NCBI GenBank assembly: GCA_965153355.1
Contig: OZ231126.1
Location: 88,350,001-88,414,000, forward strand
Source of the DNA: Flaccisagitta enflata
Lineage: Eukaryota > Chaetognatha > Sagittoidea > Aphragmophora
DNA: 64,000 nt
Direction: 5' to 3'
The position numbers and the translations under genes are program-made. The notes under the pieces are model-generated. The model searched no databases, was not told the DNA's origin, and saw only the letters and a program-made list of their open reading frames with translations. Positions 22,863-33,654 of the stretch are shown here, piece by piece. Each line of letters opens with the position of its first letter. Within the stretch, counting starts at the first letter, position 1.

Positions 22863-23829
22863 AGTGTAGATTACCTATTATTACATAAGAATCCATAATT
22901 GGATTTTCTTTTGAAAGCTCATTTTTCATACAAATTAGGCCTAAAAACACATTATTGGCTATTTTATTACTTGAAAATTTTGCTAAATACAATAAAAAAT
23001 CATTATGACAGTAAATTTTTTATTGATAACTTTCAAACAATTATGCGTGATCATGTTTCTGAATTATTTTTTTAATTTTTGAAAAAAATCTCTATAAGTT
23101 CCATTTTTGGCTGGGTGGGCTGTTGGAGAAAAAAATTTCTCCCCCAAGCCCCCTGTGACGACGAATCTTTAAAGGAAGCTTCATGAAAAATTTTAACTAG
23201 ATCGGACAATTATTACAAGAGTTATGCGATTTTTTCATTTTTTATCTGGAAGGCTGGTTGGTCTGGTTGGATGGTTTGACATTTTTCAGGGTGCACCAGA
23301 TTTTCGGCATAGAACCCTCTTGATCTAGGTATCAACCATGCCAAATTTCATTGGGCTTACTTAAATAGTTCCTGAGATATGCCAATTTGAATTTTAAGAA
23401 ATTTTACTAAGTTAAAAAAAAAAATGCTCAAATGCATCGCGCATTTGTGTGTGAGGCGCAGTGTGGATTCAAAGAATAAACTACGAGGCTTGGTCGGCGA
23501 GCGTTACATTTCAGTTCTTTGTAGTGATCAACTTTGAAATTTCACTGTGACCAAATGCATAGTAGTTAAGACTTGAAATATTAGGTGCTAGTACAGAATT
23601 TGATCCTCTTTCCCATCATGTAGAGGATTTTCACGTCAATCATGTTAACATGCCGTGGCATGGTAAGAATGGAAGTGTGACACAAGTGTGACAGCTACAG
23701 AGAGGAGTATCTCTGAATTGAAACGCTCCACAAAAATGTTGATATCTCTGAAATGAAATGGAAAAAAAACCATGAAAATTGGAGGGAAGGTCCTTCAACT
23801 AATCGTTAATGCGACGGAAAAAGAAATGC
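22863..23829. other. Intergenic, no gene recognised
   Basis: AT-rich with CTGGTTGGTCTGGTTGGATG near 23255; no coding signal. Confidence 0.45.
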
Positions 23830-23936
23830 TTAATAATGGTCGGTCGGTTGGTTGGTTGGTCGGGTAACGCATTTGTTCCATGATCCTCACGTCGCACCTT
23901 ATTGGCCTACTTGGCCTTGATACTTTCCTTAAAAAT
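23830..23936 (-). mobile_element. HINE-like 5'-end fragment (AGGTGCGAC group)
   Basis: (GGTC/GGTT)n, then CATGATCCTCACGTCGCACC and TTGGCCTACTTGGCCTTG. Confidence 0.65.
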
Positions 23937-24235
23937 TCGCTGATGCATCACAAAAGTGTTTCTTTGTTCATAAGACGGAAAATTTATGAAGGAAAATGAA
24001 GTGTTTCACAATACTTTTTGCATCATTATCAGGACAATAATGAAGCTGGAATGCTTTCAGTGAACAAATTGTCTTTAAGGATACTTGGTGCATACATTTT
24101 AATCATATTCTGACTTAAAATGCAATTTGAACCATGCGATTCACATGAAAACAAGCAAGAAAATGCTGATTTTTAGTGATTTTCTGCTTACACTTTTTTT
24201 CATTTTTTGAGGTTGAAATTCTAAGAAAGCCAAAT

Positions 24236-24370
24236 ATAGGGAAATTTTGCATTTTGAAAAACATAGTTCTCTCTGTAATCGATTTGGGGAGAGAACTATG
24301 TTCTTTGTTTTTTCATTTTTTCATTTCCTATGCAAATTTAAAATTTCAACCAGCCCCTTGTCAATGACCA
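24236..24370 (-). repeat. Variable-stem hairpin repeat, copy 2
   Basis: On the minus strand, flanks AAATTTGCATAGGAAATGAA and TTTTTCAAAATGCAAAA match copy 1, but the stem is ACATAGTTCTCTC/GAGAGAACTATGT (24261-24273 with 24289-24301). It is perfectly paired and unrelated to copy 1. The loop core AAATCGATTA resembles AAATTGATTA of copy 1. Confidence 0.85.
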
Positions 24371-24604
24371 AAAATAAAATAAGTACAAATTTTCAAAGTA
24401 ATTTTTTTGGTAACATTCGCTAAACTTGGTCCTTTTGCTGAATCAATGCAAATTTTTCTTTTAAATATTATATCTGAGCCATCTCAATCATCTTTATTTA
24501 CTCATTTTTGCATTTTCATTAATACATTTTTTCTATTTTGATCTTCTTTGAAACACAAATGTTGCCTTTGGAGGGAAGCCGTCATAATCAAAATGACAGG
24601 GTTC

Positions 24605-25120
24605 ATACTATCTATAATAAACGGACAGCTGGAGAAAAGTTAGCCTTTTTAGAATGGAATGGAATGAATGGAATATATATTTAAATAGATCAGTTTTCAG
24701 TCATTATGTAGTATTTTTTATCAATCAAGTGCTTCTGTATCAGGTTTTTACGGGATTGGTCTAGGATTTTTCATCGTATATCAGTGTATCCATAACTTTT
24801 GAATTAGCATCAACAGAAATTTTTTAATTAATTGTGTTTCCTTTTGATTTAAGAGCAATATGTACGACTGCAGCCTTCAATTTTTTCAACAATCAAAAAT
24901 TTTGTAAAAAATTAGATCTAATGAGCCCAAGCAGAACAATTTTGGTCAATCCATTAACGTTTAAGCGTTATTTCAATATGGGTTGTCCTTTGCAGATTTG
25001 AGCTGAAAACTCAGAAATCCAATTTTGGTAAAACAACAGTCATTTCAAAACGGATTGAGCTACTAAGCTCTGCTTGGTCTTGAATGGAAGATTTTTTGTC
25101 ATAGTTTGTGGATCTGCTTT
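24605..25120. repeat. Dispersed ~550-bp repeat, copy 2
   Basis: Collinear with 4110-4700 (ACAGCTGGAGAAA ... GGTCTTGAATGGAAGATTTT). Its right end touches a HINE-like element. Confidence 0.75.
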
Positions 25121-25122
25121 CA

Positions 25123-25402
25123 TTTTTAGTCGCGTGCACGCGACTCTACACCCCGCTTTGTCCGTCCGTCCGTCGGTTGGTCTGTTGGTCCGTCACACTT
25201 TTACTGGAATTTGGGGCTGGGATTTGGGGCTTGGATTTGGCTTTTGGGATTGAGATTTGGGCCTCGAGGCTGGAATTTGGTTCTCAAGGCTAGGGTCAGT
25301 TTCTTGAGGGTGGGTGGGGGGACAAGGGGGAGGAGGAGGAGAAATTTTGGTCTCATGTGAAAGCATACATGTAGGTCATCGGCCCCTTCAATGCCGCTGC
25401 CC
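25123..25402. mobile_element. HINE-like end joined to GGGATTTGGG minisatellite
   Basis: AGTCGCGTGCACGCGACTCT then (GTCC)n and CACACTTTTACT. It then switches to (GGGATTTGGGC)n and the CCGCTGCCC end of the minisatellite family: a chimera of two families. Confidence 0.7.
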
Positions 25403-25784
25403 ATAAGTGTCTTGGGGCTGTAGGGACCTGGGAGGCCGCAATGGCAAGAGGGCAGTGGCCAAGGTTCGGCGAGATTCTGTGTATAACTATGTCAATTATT
25501 TTTGGGGGGTCTAGTATGGGATATTGCTCCACTTATCAAAGATGGACACACGGACCGACATGGCGACGTTTAGTCATGGTATGTTGATGTAAAATAGCGC
25601 TATGTAATGAATGCTGTAAGAATCCCCTATCATAGGCTCTATCATAGTGGTTTGCCATAGGTCTTTCGTCTTATCTACACTCCCCCTCTGTTCTTTTTGG
25701 TCGCAGACACGCGAATCTACAACTTTGAACTGTGTCTGTCAGTCTGTCCTTCCTTCCCTCCCTCCTGCTGCCACATTTTTAGTT

Positions 25785-25998
25785 GCGGACATGCAACTCT
25801 ATAAGAGGCTATTTCCACCAGTTGGTCTGTCGGTCCATCGGTCGGTTGGTCTGTTGGTGCGTGAGCACAAGTGGAAAAACGAGCGTTTCAAAGCCTTTTG
25901 TGTATGTGTCTGTGTTGGAAAGGGTGTTGGGTGTGGATGGGGGTTGGCAGCCCCTGCCCATCCGTCCGCAACGATATTGTGACCCCGCGTCACTTGTT
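25785..25998 (-). mobile_element. HINE-like element with alternative 5' end
   Basis: AGTTGCGGAC (25791-25800) pairs with GTCCGCAAC (25964-25972). The terminus is GATATTGTGACCCCGCGTCA then CTTGTTTT instead of the usual TATCCGGCCTTG. The same terminus occurs inverted at 60243 and 60433. Confidence 0.75.
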
Positions 25999-26504
25999 TT
26001 GGTTAGTGAGTGATTTTTGTACGCTTGCCCCTGCCTAACCATCCGTCTCATTGTTATGCTTGTTGATAGGGCGCATCTTTGAATCTTTGTCCTTCTTTTC
26101 ATATATCGCTCGCGGTTATTTATGAGAAGAATCTGAGCCGATTATTCCGGAACGTCTCGAATAATTCATCTCGGGAGAAGCCGATGAAAAACATAATGCC
26201 GGTGGTTGATGTTGTTGATCGTTGACCCCCCATCAAACAAAAAATATGCAATCCTAAGGCGCATGGCCAGCGATACGTAATTTGCAAATTTCTACCACTA
26301 GTTTAATGAATTGTAAATTCAATGCTCAAATGCCCCTTTGCTTTTAAAGAGAGGGTGCCCTGTGAAAGCCGATATTTTTTGCTTGAAGTATCTTTAAGTC
26401 TGTTTTATTTTTTGTAGAAAGCATGCATTATTCAACTCTATCATTAATCAGGTCTTGGGTTAGAAATCGCAAGAATTCTTCTATATAGAGAGCAGATAAC
26501 TTCT

Positions 26505-26960
26505 TTTTGGGCAGTCTCCAAAGGGGCCAATGACCTATGATTTCTCATAAGTAGCAATTTCTCATATGTAGCAATTTCTCCTCTTACTTCTTTCACTTTG
26601 CTTCCCCCCTCCGAGACTTAATCCCCAAGCTTTACGCTTAACGTCCAAATCCTAGCCTCAAGGCCCAAATTCTGACCTCTAGACCAAATTCCAGCCTCGA
26701 GGACTAAATTCCAGCCTCGAGGACTAAATTCCTGTTTCAAGGATTGAAGTCCCAGCCCCCAGGCCCAAATCCCGACTCTGAGGCCTAAATCCAATTTCTG
26801 ATCTCAGCCTTACGTCTTAAATACCGGTCTCAAGATCAACTCTGCCTCAGGGTTCAAATTCTATATAGAGCTCAAATATCAGCGTTGTGGTCCAATGTCG
26901 GTCCAAAGTCTTGTACCTTATGACATCAAACTTAGGTCAATATTGGTCCATTTGAAACCG
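26505..26960 (-). repeat. Minisatellite of the CCTCAAGGCCCAAATTC family
   Basis: Starts GGGCAGTCTCCAAAGGGGCC then AATGACCTATGATTTCTCA (end of the family, minus orientation). About 14 imperfect ~20-bp units follow. Confidence 0.75.
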
Positions 26961-27682
26961 CTGCCCCTCTCACCATTCCATCCCTACATACACTTAGGAG
27001 TATCGGGTACCGCTGATCACCGAACGCTTTCGCGACTATTAAAAACTAATGTGTAAAGATGAAAGTCTCTGCGATATGAGCTTCGCCGCAGTGAATCTGA
27101 CATACAAATCCTCAACTTTCGCGAAACTTCTTTTTTTTTACCCACGTTGGTCTAGAAATCTTTTGTATGGATTGAGATAAGAAGCTTTTCATTCTTCGTT
27201 AATTGTGAAAGTTATTTGTCGTTATTTGTCTGAAAGTTTATGGCTTGAGAGTCTAATTTAGGCGACGCTGTGATATGCGTTGTGTCCAACACATGTCGTC
27301 ACAGCATTTTTGGCAGGCTTTCAGCTTATTTCTGTTTTATGCCTGATGCTGGTGATGAAAGGTATCAATGATTTGAATTTCAGATTAATGGTATGAGACT
27401 ATGAGTACAAGCACTGACTTCTTATGAAAGAGCAAAAACTTCGGATGGCCAGATGGTCCTTCCCCTCGCCCGGGATCCCACTGACTCGGCAATAATTCAT
27501 TCATTTACAAAAAAATCTCAGTCATCGACGCGATCTGATCTCTCCTCCCCCCCCCTCATCTTGAGCACTTTTACCCATTTTTCACTTCCATGAGATGATC
27601 CAATCCCACTATGCTTTTTATTACGACGTCCGTAATTACTTCCCCAAATTGAAAATTAAATACTTTTCCAAGTTCAGCTTCT
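26961..27682. other. Intergenic, no gene recognised
   Basis: Mixed sequence without a coding signal that I can support. Confidence 0.45.
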
Positions 27683-27760
27683 AGCTTTTAGTCGCTTGCT
27701 AAGCGACTGTACGAGTGTCCGTCCGTTTGTCCGTCCAACCAAAGGTCGGTGTTTCACGCG
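27683..27760 (-). mobile_element. HINE-like 3'-end fragment
   Basis: TTTTAGTCGCTTGCTAAGCG then ACTGTACGAGTGTCCGTCCG: a further stem variant (AGTCGCT/AGCGACT). Confidence 0.6.
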
Positions 27761-28192
27761 ATATTTGCAAGGAATCATAAGGTAAGTCTCTGAGTTACAT
27801 CATTGTTTGGCTTTCAATCCTCTCCACCATCTCTCCTCACACTTATTCTTAACCCCTTCCCCCAATGCCCCACAAACTCATTCTTTATCGTCCTCCCCAC
27901 TCATCCACCATCTGGCATGTCCTATCTCTTCATCTCATCTTTTTACATTTTACCATATCCCATCTGGCCACTGATCTTTTACTGCCCATTCTGCTCCCCC
28001 TTCCATTCTTTACCATCTCCCCGTTCACCTGTAACCATCTCCCCCACTGTTTGCTTCATAGTTCATCCCCCCTTCTGAACCCCTCCTCCTCCACCTTGAT
28101 CCCCACCTTCCGCGTTGGACATTCTCCGACGCCCATCTATCATTCTTGGCTCAAATGGTGGTTGTGAATAAACGCGCAACACTCCTTGCGAT

Positions 28193-28199
<7 letters not shown>

Positions 28200-28224
<25 letters not shown>

Positions 28225-28389
28225 CTTCTCCCAACCCGTGTGCAATAGTTTTCCTACTCCACCCCCCCCCCCTTCATCACCCAGCCTCTTTTCCCTCGCC
28301 CACGCCATGTTTTCGACTATCATTGGCCGATGCCCCATAATCCAGCTACTTAAAACTTTTTCTATCTTTCGCTCTCGCACAACTTCTAG

Positions 28390-28477
<88 letters not shown>

Positions 28478-28748
28478 TCGGAGAAAAGTGAAATATATTG
28501 GCGCCTTATCGCTGGTTGCGGATTAATTTGGATTTTTTGCCTGTTCACAAATTCATTTCTAAGTGCCATCAGTGAAAAAAAATCCTTTCAAAATATGACG
28601 ACCTCTCATGTTTCTCTCTTGTCCGTCTTTTTCTATGTTGTCCGTCTGTCTTTTACGTCTCTTCAAGTAACTACGTTTTTATATTTCTCCGTCTATCCGC
28701 CTCTCTGTCAGTGTGCCCCTGTCTACCCGAGTCCCGTCACTGTGCCCC

Positions 28749-28805
<57 letters not shown>

Positions 28806-28988
28806 ACACCACAATTTTCCTCGTTCTCTCCATACTGCGTTTCCTTCTTGAGCCAGACTCTTGCTTCCTTGTTTACATATTCCTTTTCCTTCTATTTGTG
28901 ATTATGTTCGTCTTAAATTCTTCTGTTTTGCTCCGTCTTCACCCTTTCCAAATTCATATTGGAATTAATCTCCTCTCTCTCTGTGTGT

Positions 28989-29083
<95 letters not shown>
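28200..29083. repeat. Four (CT)n microsatellites
   Basis: Runs at 28199-28223, 28389-28473, 28748-28801 and 28991-29083, separated by pyrimidine-rich unique sequence. A 353-codon Ser/Leu frame (28238-29299) exists only because CT repeats encode Leu-Ser. Confidence 0.95.
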
Positions 29084-29085
<2 letters not shown>

Positions 29086-29295
29086 AATGGAAGTCATTTA
29101 CTGCAAAACGCGAGGAGAACTTTTCATTAAATTTGTTTCCACTGCTCTAAATAGCTTATCCTTCATTTGCCTGCTTTCAATCTCATTGCCTATTCGTGTT
29201 TTTTTTTCTTTCCGCAGAGAGAACCACTTTTCTTCTGCCGTCCACCTTCCTTTCCCGTTTTTTGCCAATTTTTTGGTGTTCTTTCTTTCTCGTTT

Positions 29296-29561
29296 TTAGT
29301 CGCGGTAACTCGGCTCTATAAGTTATTTTTAGGTTCGTTAGTCCGCCGGTTGATCTTGTTTGCAGTCCTTTTGTTTTTTTTTAGTCGCGTGCTACGCGAC
29401 TCTACACCCTGCTTTGTCAGTCGGTCGGTCACACTTTACTGTTAGTTATGTATTTTTATTCTTTGACCGTACTGCTCCTACCCAATTGCTCTGGTGAGCT
29501 CAAATAAAGCCCCTGCCCACCCGCACACGACTGGGGTAGCTGTGTATCCGGCCTTGTTTCA
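29296..29561 (-). mobile_element. HINE-like element preceded by a partial one
   Basis: A partial TTTTTAGTCGCGGTAACTCG end at 29296, then a full copy from 29377 (AGTCGCGTGCTACGCGACTC) to GTATCCGGCCTTGTTT at 29561. The distal repeat GCACACGACT has one mismatch. Confidence 0.78.
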
Positions 29562-29830
29562 AAAGAGCGTGACTGGCCGCAACTTAAGAAGGGATGTACT
29601 GGTTCCAAAGTTGTATCGCGAGACCAAAACAACTTCTTTGGTCTGAAGCTTGGATTATCTATATGTCTGTATATCTATCTGTCTATATATCTATCTGTCT
29701 ATACATATATCTGTTCGTTTAAATTTTGTACTGTGAAATCAATGATCTCCAGGTTAGGACCACTTCACTGAAATCTTTAAAAAATATCTCCAACGGCATG
29801 AACCACCATCATTTATAATATGATCATTTT

Positions 29831-30250
29831 TTGTCCGCGACGGAATATCATTCGGTCGCGGACAATAATTCATACAAGGCGGGTGGGTGTCGTTGTCGTC
29901 GTTGCCGTTACGGATTTTTAAATATGGATAACTTTTTTATGCTTTAACCAATTTGGTTCATACTTGGTTGGAAGTTGTACTAGGGTAAGGCGCTTTACAT
30001 CCTATCCAATTTTTATGATCCAACCAACCAAACTGGCCCAACCAGCCTACCGGCCTTAAGGTGAAAAACTTGCATAACTTTGGCATTTTTCAACCGATTT
30101 TGTTGAAATTTGGTGTGGAGTCTCTAAATGGAAGGACTCAACATATGTATGTGATTTATATGCATTTGATCATGCTAACTGGCCAAACCGACCTACCACC
30201 CAACCAGCCAACTGGCCTAAAAGTGAAAAACTTGCATAACTTTGCCATTT
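29831..30250. repeat. Tandem ~150-bp unit family, copy 2
   Basis: Opens with perfect hairpin GTCCGCGAC (29833-29841)/GTCGCGGAC (29855-29863) around GGAATATCATTCG. Then GGTAAGGCGCTTTACATCCT and two units with GGAGTCTCTAAATGGAAGGA. Confidence 0.85.
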
Positions 30251-30254
30251 TTGT

Positions 30255-30279
30255 CCCCGACGAACAGTTTTCGTCGGTG
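30255..30279. repeat. Hairpin of the TATxA(A/C)xTAGCC family
   Basis: CCCCGACGAA/TTCGTCGGTG stem with a 5-nt loop, followed by ACTATGAAGTAGCC. It occupies the same position as the hairpin at 3454-3479 but has an unrelated stem. Confidence 0.7.
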
Positions 30280-30419
30280 ACTATGAAGTAGCCTGTTTGT
30301 GTAGTCTGTTGTCGTGCGTCATCGTCGTTTAAAACCATTTCAGATCTTTGGAACGCAGACTTAAATTTATGGAAACTTTGTTGTGTTGTTTATAGGTCAA
30401 TAGGAGCTTAGTACACAAA

Positions 30420-31020
30420 AAAATTCATTAACTCTTACTACCCTTTGCCTATTATTTTTGTAGTAATATTTAGCTGGGACTTAGGTGGTTTACATAGGTA
30501 GAGGGTAGTAAAGGTTTATGAATTTTTTTATTTGGTATCTAAGTAGAGGGGATTAAACAACAACTCTGAAAATTCAAATTAAATCTGAAGTCTGGTTTAT
30601 GAGATATTAGCTATTTAGATATAGTAGTGTTGCTGGGACTTAGGCATTATGTAGGCAGTGTAGTAAAGGTATGTGAATTTTTTTCTAATTTGGTACACAA
30701 GTCGAGGGTAGTAAATAAATAACCCCTGCAAAATTTGAATTAAATCTGAAGTCTGGTTTATGAGATATTAGCTTATTTATGTAGTAATATGTTACTTTGA
30801 CAGTTTATTAGGCAAGGTAGCCAGTGTGAATTCTTTTTTAATTTGGTATACAAGTAAAGGATATTAATTGAACTGCCCTTGCAAAATTCGAATTAAATCT
30901 GAAGTCTGGTTTATAAGATATTAGCTTATTAATGTAGTAATATGTTACTAGGACTTTGGTGATTTGTATAGAGGATTGGAGTTGATGAATTTGTTTACTT
31001 GCTCATTTGTACATTCTGAT
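30420..31020. repeat. ~160-bp tandem repeat, about four units
   Basis: Units share TTAAATCTGAAGTCTGGTTT, ATGAGATATTAGC and GTAGTAATATGTTAC. Unit starts lie near 30440, 30605, 30770 and 30920. Confidence 0.85.
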
Positions 31021-31039
31021 TTTTCTTTAGGTTTGCCAT

Positions 31040-31815
31040 CATGGATTTCAAGATTCATCTTCAACTACTGTCATCACTTCAACAATGCTACTACTAACTA
31101 TATACTACACATCTTCAACTACTGTTTCATCACCTTCAATTCATTGCTACCATCTTTCAGAACTAGTCGTCACTACTTTTCTGAACTACTGTCATCATCT
31201 CTAACTACTACTACCATCTTTCATTACTGCCATCATCTTCAACTACTGTCATCATCTTCAATCAATGTCATATCATCTTCACCATTGCCATACTGATTTC
31301 AACTACGTCATCATCTTCAATCATTTGCTGTACCATTCCAACTGTAATGCTACCATCTTTCAATCAATAGCTAGAACATCTTCAACTTGTTTGTTTACTA
31401 CCATCTTTAGACTGAGAATGGTTACTGGTCTTCAACATTATGGTTTAATTAATTAACTACTGCCAATATCTTTCGAACCAGATTGTCATCATCTTCTAAC
31501 TGACACGGTCTTTCATCTTTCTCTACTAAATGTCCTCATCTTCAACTAGTCATCATCTGGTTCTGACGGCTGGTCATCCTCTCAACTATACGTCACCATT
31601 TCCTTCAACCACTACTAATTTTCTTCGAATCACTGCCACCACTTCACACACCATCTTCAATTACTTCATCACTACATTGACTTCAACACACTGGTCCTCG
31701 ACTACTGTCATCATCTTCGACTACTGTCATCATCTTCGACTACTGTCATCATCTTCGACTACTGTCATCATCCCCGACTACTGTCATCATCTTCGATGAC
31801 TGTCATTTTATTCTT
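31040..31815. repeat. 19-bp minisatellite CGACTACTGTCATCATCTT
   Basis: Degenerate over 31040-31690, nearly perfect over 31695-31800. Followed by a TTTTTTTTGAAAATTTTT low-complexity block to about 32025. Confidence 0.85.
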
Positions 31816-32176
31816 GAAGACTTTTTTTTTTGAAAATTTTTTTTTGAAATTTTAAGAAATTTTTTTTTTAATTTTGTTTTCAAAAATCTTTTCAAAATTT
31901 TTTTCCCAATTTTTTTTTTTGAAATTTTTTTTGAAATTTTTTTTTTTGAAAATTTTCTTAAGTTTTTTTAAAATTTTTTTTTTTTGAAAATTTTTTTGAA
32001 AATTTTCTGAATATTTTTTTCTTAGATTTTTGTTGTCATTATCATTCATTGTTGTCATCATCTTCATCCACTATTGTTATGGTTAACAAGCAAATAATTT
32101 CATTAAAACAATAAATATTGAATATTTAAAGTTCTGCTGTCTGGTTTTATTCATCGAGTTGCTGATGACTAGAGAA

Positions 32177-32226
32177 AGCTTCAAAAATTACAGTCCCCAG
32201 TCGGGGACTGTAATTTTGAAGCTTTT
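32177..32226. repeat. Perfect hairpin, ~22-bp stem
   Basis: AAGCTTCAAAAATTACAGTC pairs with GACTGTAATTTTGAAGCTT around CCCAGTCGGG, which also pairs. The sequence then enters a copy of the ~150-bp unit family (32227-32560). Confidence 0.85.
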
Positions 32227-32857
32227 TTAACTAACTTGGCATGGGGTCTCTGAATGGAAGAACTCAACATATGCGTACTATTTATCCTGTCAAACCAGCC
32301 TACCACCCAACCATGCTATCAGTCTAAAAGTGAAAAACGTGCATGACTTTGGCATTTTTCAACCATTGGCATGAGAGTTCCTGACAGAGAATTAAAAAAC
32401 ATGTATGATCTTATTTATGTTGATAATAAGACTCAGATAACTGACTCACAACCAACCAGCTTACTGGGCTTTAAAAAGGAAATCTTATAGACTCCTGATA
32501 TTTAACCAAATGGTTGAAACTTAGTGAGTCTCTAAATGGAAGAACTCAACATATGCACACCATTATCTAAACCAGGCCAATACTCACCAATCAACTAATA
32601 AAAAGAAAACGTTAAGACCTTTATCATTTTTTTGCGGTTTTGTTTGTTCCTTGGCATGGCGGCTCTAAATGTGTAGACTTATAGTTTTAGCAAACTTACA
32701 GGGTTAGCAATCTTTGTCATAGCGGATCTTTTATGGAATTGCACTGTATCCTCCAGCGCTGTGTGAATCAGATATTTGCCCATATTCAGATTTTTTGATT
32801 TTTTTTGAAATTTTTTTTTGAAAATTTTTTTGTTATCTTTTTTTTTGTACCTCAAGG

Positions 32858-33610
32858 TATGCCATCGTGGACTTCAAGGTAAGCCATCATGGACTTCAAG
32901 GTATGTCATCATAAACCTCAAGGTATGCCATCATAGACTTCAAGGTATGCCATCATTAGACTCATTTTTTCCCGAGGCTTTTGTAGCTAGAAAACATATG
33001 ACAGTGCCATACTGTTGCAAAGTCACATTAAATTATCCATGATCATATAAAAGAAAAATACTGTATTTGGCTGAGCAATCCATGAAATTTCCAGAAAAGA
33101 TAGAAAATAAATTCTCTTAAGATTTAAAATTTTCAAATCAGATTGCAAGATTCAGATCTATAATGGTGCAGAACAAAGATTTTTTTTGAGATTTTATATT
33201 ATCAAATACAGAAGAAACTAACTAAAGCTGGAATTGCTTTGAAATGCTTTGTTGTAAACTGAATTTTCACCATGCTCTCATAAGAATTTAAAAATGAATT
33301 ATACTTTTTTGTGTATTTACTTTTTTATGGAGAATAAGCATCTTATAATCAGATTTCAAAAATTTATTTTAAATTTTTGTTTCAAGTAGTTTTTAAGAGA
33401 TTTCACTGCCAGAACTGGCTTAAGAATTTGAAAATTGTTTTTCTTTTCTAACATAGATATGTAGATAAAAATAACAGGCACATATATGTATCTAATACAA
33501 ATGTCTCTTGAGAAAAATAGCTCTGCTTTATCAGATTTAAGCATACATCATAGACTTAAGGTATGCCATCATAGACTTCAAGGTATGCCATCATAGACTT
33601 GAAGGTATAT
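32858..33610. repeat. 22-bp repeat CATCATGGACTTCAAGGTATGC in two blocks
   Basis: Blocks at 32858-32962 (about 5 units) and 33543-33608 (about 3 units), separated by about 580 bp of AT-rich sequence without a recognised gene. A single related unit is at 31030. Confidence 0.8.
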
Positions 33611-33654
33611 AATTATGCAAATACTAAGGGTCTTGACTCTTCTGGGAGTAGCCA

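Noticed and set aside
28238-29299. A 353-residue Ser/Leu-rich protein
   Set aside because: Its length comes from (CT)n microsatellites; the intervening segments show no family motif and the composition follows the repeat.
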